Shown here in pieces: positions 1 through 11,506 of a stretch of 64,000 bases of DNA; position 1 is the stretch's first letter; every line of letters begins with the position of its first letter. The DNA lies in contig JASBNA010000051.1 of NCBI GenBank assembly GCA_038087015.1, positions 265,527 to 329,526 on the forward strand, given 5' to 3'. The stretch comes from Cerrena zonata. Taxonomy: Eukaryota > Basidiomycota > Agaricomycetes > Polyporales > Cerrenaceae. A program made the translations under genes and the position numbers. The notes under the pieces were generated by a model. That model made no database searches and had not been told where the DNA came from. It saw only the letters and a program-made list of their open reading frames with translations.

Positions 1-177
1 GTGAACCAGATGGGTCGGTTGGCGTTAGGAGGACGTTGTACATTGCCCTCATCGAATTGAATCTGGGGCGGAGGCCTATACTAGGGGATCAGTAACTATA
101 TCCAAGGGTTCAGACTAAAGAGATAGTACTGACGGGGCTGCGAAGACATCAGCGGTGAGTTCGTGGCTTTGGTCCAT
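1..177 (-). CDS. 5' end of an unrecognised gene, cut by window edge
   Basis: Two minus-strand exons can be read: 177..130 (ATG at 177..175) and 62..1, with a phase-0 intron whose donor GTACTA and acceptor CCCCAG match the splice sites of the gene at 1311..2090. The exon 2 start translates as IQFDEGNVQRPPNANRPIWF, against VQFDEGNVGRAPDPSRPIWF in the downstream gene. The two are therefore paralogs and the rest of this one lies left of the window. I do not recognise the family and infer no function. Confidence 0.6.
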
Positions 178-1310
178 CCTGCTAGTATAGATGCAAATAG
201 GGTGTTCTGAGTGGCGAGATTGTGTAATGGAGGTGCGTCTTGCTGGTGTCCCACAAATATTGTTCCTTTTATAAAATTCCAAGACTCCTCATTCTAAGGA
301 ACGTGCTTCATGGGAAGCGAAAAGAATGGTGATTGAAGCGGCGATGATGATGCACATGTTGGTCGGCTGATGTTGTATTTCGTTCGTTCTAAGTCCCAGC
401 TAGACTGACGTTTCGGCAGGAGTACTATTGAGTCATGGAAGTAGCATAGTCCTGGGATTGATACGAGTATGGTGAGACACTACAGGGAGATACAATTAAC
501 ATACTTACTTTCGAATCTATACTGGGATTATTATTTGCAAACCTATGACAACGATGTTACACACAGTATCCTTCCATATAGCACGTCGGTTATAATTTTC
601 CTGACAGGAGCACCAACATCTGTGTCTTCTGTACCTAATCTTGTCACTCGATTTTTGGGGGGCTGTCCTGAAATAACATCTCAGGGACTATCATTTCCTC
701 GCCGAGTCGAATGACCGACCGCCACCTGGACGAATTATATCCGACCTAAAATCGATAATTGTAAGTCCTTGGAAATGTAGTTTGGATATAGCCTTGAACT
801 TATAGTGATATGGCGTGGATTCTGGAGAGGTTACAGGTTCATCGCAGAATCGCACCTGACTGCAAAGCAAGAGTAATTTTAACGTCAGTTCTATAAATGG
901 ATTGCGTAATACCACTTTCATCCTCCGTGAGAGGTCATCATCCTTCTGCGTTCACCAGATTTGTTTCACTGCGTCACTGTTTTCCAGCTTCCATTACCTG
1001 TTCAGCAAAAGATGATCAGTAAACCGCCACTTTATGTCAATGGAGTGGAACCACGTTCTCTGTTCAACCGATATGTTAGACTGTGAGTATCGAAGAATGT
1101 CTGCATGATGTAAGATGACACTGAAAAGGAGTGAAGCTCAACTCGTCTCAATAGAGGAGATCTTTCCACCCGTTTCAACACTAGATATTGATACTTGTTG
1201 TCAGCAGGCATTTATAGTACATCAGGTCTTTGCCGTCAACTTCTACATTGGTTCTACTCTATATAATCATTAGAATTCGCGTTCCAATCGAAGACGAACC
1301 ATCGTACCTT
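178..1310. other. intergenic, no supported gene
   Basis: Only short open frames without codon structure or a familiar domain. The first ~300 bp is the duplicated promoter of the edge gene, alignable by eye with 2091-2420. Around 1010-1050 a GATCAGT-AACCGCCAC stretch recurs near 2740-2770, so the duplication probably included more flanking DNA. Confidence 0.5.
266..280 (-). promoter_or_regulatory. TATA-like box of the edge gene
   Basis: On the minus strand this reads TTTATAAAAGG, about 90 bp upstream of the ATG at 177. The paralog has a TATA-like TATTTAAAAG at the same relative place (2180..2171). A shared GGAAGCGAAAAG lies upstream of both (near 309 and 2199). Position and conservation support a core promoter; this is not proven. 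Confidence 0.35.
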
Positions 1311-2090
1311 TCAAGAGTTAAGTTTCTCGTTAACTATATCCAACAATTGCTTAACGTTGGTGTCGTTACCGAAATGAATATCGATGAATTGGATAGGACT
1401 GGCATCATTCGCATTGATGAATCCCTGAGGATCTGCTAGCTTCAGATCGACTGCAATTTTCAAGGCATCTCGGATCCTAATGATAGACGATATTATTTGA
1501 GTGTCACATCTGTGGAGAGTACGATAGAAGAAGTCGTACTTCGTCAACGTGGTTCGGTCACTGATGCCATTTATGATAGTCTTGAATTTAGCGATCGCAC
1601 TAGTTCCCTGTGCGGTGAAAAACTGCCAGGGGGACTTGTAATCCTTCGTCTTGACGACGAATCCGGCTTTAGCCCTGAATGGTTTGTCAGTCTTTTTATT
1701 CGTAGATACGAGTCCCTCGGCAGCGGTCGCGTTCCCAATGGGAAGGCTCTTGTCACTAGCTGTTTTGAGATCAGCCTTGACACGAGCCATGGTGTTCTGA
1801 GTTCCGTAGATCTTGTATGCAGTACCGCTACGGAACCAAACACCCAAAGCCTCACGAGAGGTAGCGGGGTTATCTGAATTAGAGAACCAGATGGGTCGAC
1901 TGGGGTCGGGGGCCCTTCCCACATTTCCTTCGTCGAATTGAACCTGATCTGGTGGCTTTCTATTATTGTGTAGGTATCAGCAAGATACGATATATAGTTT
2001 TGATGATAGTAGTGGTACTGACGCTGCTGCAAATATGACATCCTGCTCGGGAGCAACGGTAACGGTAGTGGGTTCACGTTCTTGCTCCAT
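1311..2090 (-). CDS. unrecognised protein, two exons, ~234 aa
   Basis: Modelled as exon 1 2090..2019 (starts MEQEREPTTVTVAPEQD) and exon 2 1943..1311, intron phase 0. The long second exon is open over 211 codons and begins VQFDEGNVGRAPDPS. A central lysine-rich part (residues ~75-130) contains KTASDKSLPIGNATAAEG and FRAKAGFVVKTKDYKSPWQFF. There is no signal peptide or membrane helix. The paralog at the left edge keeps the same splice positions, which supports the model. I do not recognise the family. A further 3' exon cannot be excluded. Confidence 0.6.
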
Positions 2091-2170
2091 AGTAGCTTGA
2101 GTAGAAGTGACGATGGACTGACAAAGTAGTTTGTGGAGGGAAGCTAATGTCCTTTACTATGAACATGGCT

Positions 2171-2180
2171 CTTTTAAATA
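2171..2180 (-). promoter_or_regulatory. TATA-like box
   Basis: Reads TATTTAAAAG on the minus strand, about 80 bp upstream of the ATG at 2090, and lies at the same place as the TATA-like box of the paralog at 266-280. Confidence 0.3.
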
Positions 2181-3957
2181 ATGTCTACGGTTCACCGGAA
2201 GCGAAAAGATCATATCATTGATTATACACCATACTGGTACGGTGTTACACATCCCCGGTCGAAGTATGTGATCTTGGCCCATTCTAAGCTCGCAGTCCTA
2301 TACAAAAATTGACGTTTCGGCAGAGAAGTTTTGGTATAATGGAAGCCTACGAGACCTAGAATGAGCGAAACGAAAGATCTACGAGAAATGAGGATTATGA
2401 ACCGTACCTTTCCATGTAGCATGTCCACGGTGGCGTTCTTCTGCGGGATCGCTCGCTGGCTCAAAAGCTCCGCCCTAACGTATTGGGGTCTGTTTCAGCT
2501 ACGCATGAGTCAATATAAGAAGGATGTATCTTAAGTTCGGTGAATAAGCACGTACTCGGTGATATTGTCTGAATAAGATGAGCGGCTTAACTTCATGACG
2601 CCATGATTAGATCATGCATGATAGTGTTAAAACAATGCCTTTTCTACTAATTTGTTTCCCTATGCTGTCTCTAGAGTTTGTAGGTTACAAAAGCTCGCTT
2701 CGCGTGATGCCAGCTCTAACGCCTCTACGTGATGAATGTGTTTAGAAGATCAGTCGACCGCCACATTATGTGTACAGATCATGGGAACTTACCCATGGGT
2801 TGTCATAAGAACGCTCTACGGGCATGGGCCTGGATAAATGTTTGTTTACATTGATAATACTATACCGTGACCGGAGCTAAGCCCCATGTCCTCAGCTCCC
2901 AAGAATGTTGATAGTCGGTGGTTTCCATTCAGTTTTCGTTAGTCACCTGCTGAAAGTCTGTGTGAGCGGATTGCGCGACGGGGATAGAATTCTTATTTTG
3001 AGGGTGATTAGGACTAAAGGGAGGTCCTTGAGCTTCACATTCATAACTTGACTAGAGTAGTGCTGGTTAGTCCTTTAATGGGACGTCAATACTCAGCAAG
3101 AAGATACGATACATCGTTCATTCCTCTCTCGCACCCGGATCACACAGGACCCGATTACTCTCGATCGTCATCGTCACCCCTCTCATACGTGGATAACCTC
3201 CTGTGTGGCGCTCGCACGAAACCGAGAGAGAATTGCTGGGAAATGTACAACCTCGCTACCCTAGACATGCAACGCAAATTGAGGCTCTGATAGAAGAGTT
3301 TCATTCGTTCAGACTGAAAGGTCGACGCTATGAAGATAGTACGGACATGATTGGATAGGTTTCACGAGTGGTTGTTATAATATACTGCCTCCATGGTGCT
3401 TGAGGGGAAGACGTTCACAGTGCACACTTGGCTCATCAAGCTGTTCGAGCAAGTGGATATCAAGCCAGATGACCCGGGCTTAGATTGCCAGCTCAGTAGG
3501 TCAAATCATAGTTGCGCTATGCAGAGATCCTATGTGCTGTGTATGAAGAGTCGTCTTGAGGGTTATTGGTTATGACATAAGGCGGTCGGAGCGAAATATT
3601 CAATCTAAGAGTCGAGGTACTATATACCGAGGCCGAACACCAAGACTCGGACTCTTGATTGAACATGCCGATTATGTAATCAGGATCCGCTATGGGAATT
3701 CTCAGTTGAACGTTAAACGTTACTACTCTCGTAAATCAGACGTCGAGGATAACAGCACAAAGTCAAATAATACAGAACAATGCGATCATATATCTAGAAT
3801 GTTTTCTAGGCATGTACCTTCCTTCATTTACGTCTTAGGTACGTATAGATACTGAGCCTTATGCGACTGATTGCATCACAACCGACTGAGAGCCTTGTTG
3901 ACCACGATGCTACTTACCTGCACGGTTGCAACTGCGGACTCTCTACTTGACGCTCCT
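2181..3957. other. intergenic; contains duplicated upstream region of the first FunK1 gene
   Basis: No gene supported between 2181 and ~3690; open frames near 3048, 3393 and 3556 lack domain or codon signal. From about 3700 to 3900 the sequence matches 6590-6800 upstream of the next FunK1 gene (shared GAGGATAACAGCACAAAGTC and TTTACGTCTTAGGTACGTAT), so it is the duplicated promoter/5' leader. Confidence 0.55.
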
Positions 3958-6453
3958 ATGACTGATAGTAGTAGTCAGTCCTTCGATCAAGCTCGATACA
4001 ATCTGTGCAAATATCTTGAAGGACGCGTCGCCGAAGTTTCACTAGATGTTTTCAAAAACTCGGTACTCCCTCCATTGACTCCAGGGGCTTTGAACAAACT
4101 CGATGACACCGTTGCTCATCTTGTCTCTAACGATCGCTGGAATGACTTTCTGGAAGATCCTGCGCACAATACTGATCGGGAGGACGTAGTGTTTGCTAGT
4201 CTTCCCAAACTTATCGACAACATTGCAAACGCTGTTGCTCCTGTACTTGGCCGCAAAGAAAATAGTGTTACATGGAAAGCGGAAGTGTGTCCGAGTCTGG
4301 CGAAGAATCTTCACGTAAATGGTAATTTACATGGGACCCATCTGGCCAATATCGCCTCCACTACTGAGACTCCACCCACCGCTGACGACCTATCACAATC
4401 TACACATAACCATGTCTGGCTTTACGAGCTGAAGAAGGCTTACGATACATTCTCTGTTCAAGGGGTTAGTCATTACGCTACTCTATTAAACCTCTATCAG
4501 TGGTCTCTAACTCTCCTTCCTAGAATCGAGGCAATATCATACGTGCTGCGAGCCATCTCCTCAACGATCGTCGTCGTCGTTTTACTTTCGCTCTCACTGT
4601 CGACAATTGTACCGCCAGACTGTGGTTCTTCTCGTGTTTTCTGGTAATGGCTTCTGAGGAATTTGATTGGATCGAGGTGCGCCATTGTCCTGTCTCGTTC
4701 AATATTTCAATTGAATCACATCTCGGCTGTAGGGTCGTACACATTTCATCCACTTCATTGCTGCATTAGCTTTTGCAACGGAAACCCAACTCGGCTTCGA
4801 CCCCAGCATTGAGCGTGTTACGGAGAATGATACAATAAAATACAATATCCACTACTGCGGCAGATGGTATCGAATTCTCGAGGATCTCTCCGACTTCAAG
4901 GCTAGCTGGATATTAGGACCTGCGACTCGTGTTTGGAAGGTACAAGAGCTCAAGGACAAGTCTGTCGACTCGACTCTTGTTGGAAAGGTCCGAGTAATGA
5001 AGGATGCGTGGACTGATGAGAACGCTCTTTCTGAGAAGGAAATCCTTGACGATATTATCTCCAAAATAAATGTAGTCAATCCGCTTACAACAGTCCACCC
5101 TGCCTTGGCCGCCGATCACTTTATCGAAATCATGTCAGACGTGCGAGTGGCGGTTACCAATCCTTCAGGCGAACAAGAAGGCGACTGTACTTCTACTATC
5201 TTTCAGGGTGTTCTGCCATCCCGCGGATCCAACGGCCTTTCAGTTTCTCAGTTTCTGGAAACAACCGAGAGTGGAATATTTGCTGTCGGTTACTTTCAGA
5301 GACTCTACCCTGAAGCTTCACGCACACGTCTCGAAAAGAAAAATCCTCAATTCAAAGGTTGTACTGCCAGACAGCATAGGAGAATTCTCTACGCGGAATG
5401 TGGTAAACCATTGAACAAAATCCTGTCTGATCACAAGAGGCTTTTTGCATCGTTAGGGGGTGTTACAAAAGGTAACATATTTGTATTAACTCGCTTCTTG
5501 GGATCTTATGCTCATTATTTATCGCATAGCTCTCGAGATCCTATACAGCGCGGGGTATATCCATCACGACTTGAGTCTCGGAAATATTATTTCTTTCGAT
5601 GATGGAAAATGCAAGTTGTCCGACTTCGAATATGCAAAACCCTACAAGTTTCAACCCGGATCCGAAGTCACACCCGCAATCGAGGATACTGATAAAGAGC
5701 TTAGAGTGGTAATGTTTCTCTGACCGTTTTGGATATTTATGTACTCAGTTGGAAATGTGACAGGGAACACTCGCGTTCATGGCCATTGAGGTGCAACGTG
5801 GCTCGTATGTCAGTCTGGTATCTACACCAAACTTATCATTGTTCTCTCTTTCTGCGGAAGAGCGGGTGACTCAAATGCGACAATACCACAAAAGAATACA
5901 TGAGGAACTTGACAGGGATCCTATCATTCCATTCCGCCATAACTATCTCCATGATGTCGAGTCCCTCTGGTGGATCGCGATGTGGGCTCTCTTCACAACC
6001 AGACCGAGATCTTGCCCCCATATCCAATGGTCGAAACGCATGGAGTCCATTTTCCCTCATTCCCCTGATGTTGTTGATGGTCGGGAGTTATTCTTTTTCA
6101 GCAAGAATAACAGGGACTATACGCAGTCGCTACCAGATGCATTCCAGGGCAGCATCTCGATTCTGGAGGGTATCAGAGTTACATTGGCAGTATTTTACCA
6201 GCATTTTCAGCAATTCGCCTTGGGAAAGACAACTGAAGAACTCGAATACGGCCTTCTCTACAGTACTGTTATTGGTGACTTTAATGCCGCTGCTAACAGT
6301 GCTGTTGGCGATCTTGAAATGATCTCAGAGGAGAACAATTGGGGAGAGGAAGAGCCTGAGAGCCATGGAATGAAGCGCCAATTGGATGATGGAAGTGATG
6401 ACGGGCATGGGGTAGATTGTATGAGGTCGAAGAAAGTGAAATTGGATACTTAG
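3958..6453 (+). CDS. FunK1-type fungal protein kinase, full-length copy A
   Basis: Five exons: 3958..4464, 4524..4676, 4733..5471, 5530..5708, 5764..6453, giving an open frame of 755 codons. ATG at 3958 (MTDSS) is chosen because the other full-length copies start the same way. Residues ~1-170 are a helical N-terminal region. Exon 2 has RRRRFTFALTVDN, typical of the FunK1 N-terminal region. Exon 3 has the probable ATP-anchoring lysine (RVMKDAW) and helix-C glutamate (LSEKEIL). Exon 4 has catalytic HHDLSLGN and metal-binding SDFEYAK. Exon 5 has GTLAFMA and the family's HDVESLWW. The usual HRD is HHD here, but the catalytic Asp remains. FunK1 kinases are predicted serine/threonine-type kinases expanded in mushrooms; substrates are unknown. 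The C-terminus is acidic, then basic (KKVKLDT), and could be a nuclear signal. Confidence 0.85.
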
Positions 6454-6858
6454 ATCACACGTAGCATGCTTTCTAGAGGTTTATTGATATTTGCTCGTAC
6501 ACAGAACATACACCCGGCCCAATAGGATCAAACAAGCATCATTAAAAATAGGATCAGAGAAAAGGATGGTAACACTCACATCGAAGTTTTCAGTTGAATG
6601 TTGAACGATGCGGCTACTCTCGTAAGCCAGACATCGAGGATAACAGCACAAAGTCAAATAATACAGAACGATGCGATCATATGTCTAGAATATCTTCTAG
6701 ATATATGCTAGTATTTACAGGTATGTACATTCCTTCGTTTACGTCTTAGGTACGTATAGATTGCATCACAACCGACTGAGAGTCTTTTTGACCATGATAC
6801 TACTTACCTGCACGGTTGCAACTACGTCTCAGTCGAGAACTCTTTACTTGACGCGACT
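6454..6858. other. spacer between FunK1 copies A and B
   Basis: 3' flank of copy A, then from ~6590 the duplicated upstream region shared with 3700-3900. No separate gene seen. Confidence 0.6.
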
Positions 6859-9383
6859 ATGACTGATAGTAGTCAGTCCTTCGATCAAGTTCGATATAAC
6901 CTATGTGAATATCTTGAAGGACGCGTCGCCGAAGTTTCACTAGATGTTTTCAAAAGCTCAGTACTCCCAACATTGTCTCCGGGGGCTTTGAACAAACTTG
7001 ATGACACCGTTGCTCATCTTGTCTCTAACGATCGCTGGAATGACTTTCTGGAAGATCCTGCGCATAGTACTGATCGGGAGGACGTAGTGTTTGCGAATCT
7101 TCCCAAACTTATAGACAACATTGCAAAAGCTGTGGCTCCTGTACTTCAAGTTGGCTGCGAAGAAAACAGCGTTACATGGAAAGCGGGAGTGTATCCGAGT
7201 CCAGCGAAGAATTTTCGCATAGACGGTAATCTACATGGGACCTACTATTTGGCCAATATCGCCCCCACTACTACTGAGACTCCACCCACCGCTGATGACC
7301 TATCACTGGCACAATCTGCGCACAACGTTGTTTGGCTCTATGAGCTGAAGAAGGCTTATGATGCATTCTCTGTTCAAGGAGTTAGTTATTACGCTACTCT
7401 ATCAAACCTCTATCGGTCTCTGACTATCTTTCTCAGAATCGAGGCAATATCATACGTGCTGCGAGCCATGTCCTCAATGATCGTCGTCGTCGTTTTACTT
7501 TCGCTCTCACTATCGAGAATTGTACTGCCAGACTGTGGTTCTTTTCTCGTTTTCTCGTGATGGTTTCTGATTCGTTCGATTGGATCAAGGTATGTCCTCA
7601 CGATGGTACCTTTCCATCCGAATAGGATTTCATTGTTACTGCAGGATCGTACACATTTTATCCATTTCATTGCTGCCTTATCGATTGCTTCTGAATATCA
7701 ACTCGGCTTCGACCCCAGCATCGAGCGTGTCATAGAAGACAATAGAATCAAATACAATATCAAGTACTGCGGCAAATGGTATCGAGTACTCGAGGATCTC
7801 TCCGACTTCAAGGCTGGCTGGATACTAGGACCTGCAACTCGTGTTTGGAAAGTAAAGGAGCTCAAGGACAAGTCTGTCGACTCGACTCTTATTGGAAGGA
7901 TCCGAGTAATGAAGGACGTGTGGATTGACGAGGACGCTCTTTCTGAGAAGGAAATCCTTGACGATATTATCTCCAAGATAAACGTAGTCAACCCGGTTGC
8001 AACAGTCGACCCCGCATTGGCCGCCGATCACTTTATCGAAATCATGGCAGACGTGCGACTGGAGACTACTAATCCCTCAGGAGAACAGGAAGGCGACTGT
8101 ACTTCTGATATCTTTCGAGGTGTTCTGCCATCCCGCGGGTCCAGAGGCATTTCAGTTTCACAACTATCGGAAACAGCCGAGAATGGAATGTTTAATGCCA
8201 GTTACTCTCAGAGACCCTACCCTGAGGCTTCACCCGCACATCTCGAAAGGAAAAATCCTCAATTCAAAGGTTGTACCGCCAGGCAGCATAGGAGAATCCT
8301 CTATGCAGAATATGGCAAGCCATTACACGAGATCCTTTGTGATCACGAAAAGCTCTTCAGGTCATTAGGGGGTATTGGAAAAGGTAAGATCTTCGTATCA
8401 TCGACGTATACGAGAGTTCTATCTCATTGATATAGCCCTTGAAATTCTCTACAGCGCCGGGTATGTTCACCGCGACCTGAGTCTTGGAAATATCATTTCT
8501 TGTGACGATGGCAAATGCAGACTCTCCGACTTTGAATATGCCAAGCCTACGAGTATCCACCCGGATCCGAATTCGCACCCGAGATCGAGGATAGTAATAA
8601 AAACCGCAAAACGGTAAAGTTCCTCTCTTCCTACTTGAAATTATTTACGTACTCAGCTGGTGACAGGGAACACCCGCGTTCATGGCCATCGAGGCGCAGC
8701 GTGGCTCGTATAAAATTATAGCCAATTCGTCCTTGCCTAAGTCTCTTTCTGTGGTAGAGAAAGTAGCCCAAACACTAACTAATGCCGAACAACAAGATGA
8801 CAATGTTGTCGAGCCTTATTTGAACCTCCCTTTCCGCCATAACTATCTCCATGATGTCGAGTCTCTCTGGTGGATTGCAATGTGGGCCTTCTTCACAACT
8901 AGACCAAGATCCCCCCCACATTTCCAACGGTCGAAAATCATGGATCGTATTTTCCCTCACTCCCTTGATGATATTTCGGGTCGGATTTTATTTTTTATTA
9001 GCGAGGATAATAGGGAATATACGAAGGACCTGCCGGGTGCATTTAGGGGCAGCATCAAGACTCTGAATGGTATCCGACTCTTATTGAGGGTACTTTACCA
9101 GCACTTTCGAGAACTCGCTATGGGAACCTCAACTGAAGAGATTCCATTCGGTGTTATGTATAGGACCGTCATTGCAAAATTCAACACCGCTGCCAACAGT
9201 GCTGTTGGTGATCTCGAAATGATCCCGAGATCGACGAGAATGAAGAGCACGCAGGGGGGAGAAAGTCGTAGAATGAAGCGTCAATTGGGTAGTGGAAATG
9301 TCGACGGGGATGAGGAGGTGGAGATTATTACCAGCAAGGGGTCGAAGAAGGTGAAACGGGTGCCTAATTCACGCGTAGAATGA
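6859..9383 (+). pseudogene. FunK1-type kinase copy B, single-base frameshift
   Basis: Exons by comparison with copy A: 6859..7380, 7437..7589, 7645..8383, 8436..8613, 8667..9383. N-terminal region, RVMKDVW, LSEKEIL, canonical HRDLSLGN and SDFEYAK are intact. Just after SDFEYAKP, near 8547-8549, one base is missing relative to copy A (AAGCC-TACGAG against AAACCCTACAAG), making exon 4 178 instead of 179 nt. The frame then runs to TAA at 8615-8617, before the exon 5 part (GTPAFMA, HDVESLWW). As read the protein ends soon after the metal-binding motif. Either the copy is recently inactivated, since everything else is open, or this is a sequencing error. Confidence 0.75.
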
Positions 9384-10535
9384 TTTCCAGAAATCTCTTG
9401 GTATTGGCTTGTGTATATCCGGTGATTCATAGTGTACATGTCAATGATCAGTATTCGGTGACTAGACTGTTATTGGGTGAGCGAGGTGGGCATATGTATT
9501 GATCAATCGGAACCCAAGACATCGAAAAAGAAATCGACGACCGCGAGAAAACTATCAAATGGATGAAAAACAACGCCTCGACGAGTAATGTTTGTTTATT
9601 ATTCCGATGTCGACGTCGATATCCACGTACTTGTACCAAAAGACGAGGAATAAACGCCACTCAAGGGGTATACTAAACACTCAAACGCAACCAAGGACTG
9701 GTAGTACCGTATTTTGCCATCAACGTGCACCTAAAGCTAGACAGAGCGATGTCGAAAATCGCCCAGTCCGATAAACGTTGTCTGTACTCAGGCTCGTAGT
9801 AATGATGGCATAGGACGGAATGGAGATATCTCGGATGTTCGAGGGTTGACTGAGACAGAGAGGGCGAAGCCGCGGCCGAGGATACAGTAACCGTACAGTC
9901 CCGCACGACAGGCGTACTATGGCGCTGCGATTTGATCAGATTTTGTACCCTAGAGTTTCTTCAAAGGGTGTAAATACATACGGCATGAACGTACTGACTG
10001 ATCAGTGAACGAAGATATACCAGGTCCAACAGAGTCCAACAAGATCAAATGATCTGATCCCGTCCCTATACGCAGAGTGTCCGGGACAAGAAAACATACC
10101 GTTCACAATAAACAAGGCCAATCCCACTCCAACACACACTGATAACGATTTGAAAACGAAAAACAATATATTTCACTGTAAAGCATGTCCTCACGGATCT
10201 GCAAGCCAAACACCAACTGATAATCAAGTGTCAAGAATCAAGTTTTTTTAGTAGAAAAAACAGCAGCGTGCATGAGAGAATAATATATGCCCCGTTTCCC
10301 CTAACCATCACCCACGGGTATCGGTGTGATGTAGTGAATATAGAGGCAAGAGAAAGAGCCATATTGGCTAGTGTGGATTCACGCAAGGTCGAATTGTTTA
10401 AAAAATGAATCAAGATGGAATACTTAGCGGTGTGATTCTTATCAGACAAACTGGGCAAGACCAGAGCATCATGTGGTCGTATCATGGGGAAGCCAACCTA
10501 TGTTGGCGCGAGTAAAGAGATACATGACAACACAA
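9384..10535. other. intergenic, no supported gene
   Basis: 3' flank of FunK1 copy B and of RPL10, which converge here. Only short, low-quality open frames; no RNA gene or repeat recognised. Confidence 0.5.
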
Positions 10536-11369
10536 TCAAGCACGGAGCTGAGCGCGCAAGTTGGCCTCGAGGTTGCCTCTGGGGCGAATATACTGTACGT
10601 AAGCACCGTCCCTATTGCGAGTCGATTAGTCTCGAACCAAAAAAAAAAGGAGAGAAGATACGCACTGCAACACACGCTTCTCCTCCTTGAGCTTGAGGTA
10701 GTCCTCACGGTTAACGTTGGTGAAACCCCACTTGCGGGAGACGATGATTTTCTGGCGACCGGGGAACTTGTAACGGGCACGGCGGAGAGCCTCCCAGACA
10801 ACAGCTTGGTTCGCATCCTTGGTACGGATGGAGAGGATGATTTGGCCAATGTTAACACGGGCAACGGTACCGTAGGGCTTGCCCCAGGCGCCACGCATAC
10901 CAGTTTGGAGTCTGGGTTGAGGAATTGCGTTAGAAGAATATTTTGGAAATGAATATGAACGTTAATTACCGATCGGCTCCGGCACAGGACAACATCTTGT
11001 TGATACGGATGACGTGGAAGGGGTGGACACGGACCCTCATGTGGAAAGAATCCTTTCCAGAGGTCTTGGTGACATATTTGTTGGCGCAAATACGGGCGGC
11101 TTCAAGAGCTTCAGACGAAAGCTGTTCGTACTCGTCGGAGACGAGATGGCAGCAGTAGGGGAACTCATCGACGGAGGCACGCTTACGACCCAAATCGAAG
11201 ATACGAATCTAATGATCGAGCAAGAAAGAGCAAGTCTGTCAGATTTCTGGAGGCGAGATTTTCAGGCAAGAGAGCGGACCTTGGGGTCGGGGACACCACG
11301 GTTGTATCGGGATTTGGGGTAGGGCTTGTTCTTGCAGTAGCGGTAGCAACGAGCGGGACGGCGACCCAT
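10536..11369 (-). CDS. RPL10: 60S ribosomal protein L10 (uL16)
   Basis: Four coding exons on the minus strand: 11369..11280, 11208..10970, 10911..10666, 10611..10536; 216 aa, the usual fungal length. It starts [20 protein letters not shown] and contains the family signatures [29 protein letters not shown] and [14 protein letters not shown], and ends RAQLRA. uL16 sits near the tRNA accommodation corridor of the large subunit and is a late 60S assembly factor in the cytoplasm. Intron 1 uses a weak donor (GTCCGC), but the exon joint restores the conserved PDPKIRIF, so the model is secure. It is a single-copy housekeeping gene amid fast-evolving kinase duplicates and a useful syntenic anchor. Confidence 0.95.
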
Positions 11370-11380
11370 TTCTTCTAAAT

Positions 11381-11506
11381 CTGTGAGAAAGCGTGGGTCA
11401 GCGTCATCCGAGACTCCAAGTGCGCATCCATCAAGAAAACGGCTTGTGAGATGCAGAAAAGACGGGAAACTGGATTCCAGGATGGACTAGGGGCATAGAT
11501 ACTCAC
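11381..11506 (-). other. RPL10: probable 5'-UTR intron of RPL10
   Basis: On the minus strand a GTGAGT donor at 11506 and a TTTCTCACAG acceptor ending at 11381 bracket 126 nt that end just 11 bases upstream of the ATG. Leader introns are common in fungal ribosomal protein genes. Inferred from splice consensus only. Confidence 0.5.

Larger units (their letters stand above)
3700..9400 (+). repeat. tandem duplication, two ~2.8-kb units each holding a FunK1 gene
   Basis: Unit 1 is about 3700-6480 and unit 2 about 6590-9400. Promoter, all five exons and the intron positions align. Exons 2 and 3 have identical lengths (153 and 739 nt). Exon 4 differs by one base (179 versus 178), which is the lesion in copy B. 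Confidence 0.75.

Noticed and set aside
3556..3855. 99-codon frame upstream of FunK1 copy A
   Set aside because: The matching region before copy B does not keep the frame; it is duplicated promoter DNA.
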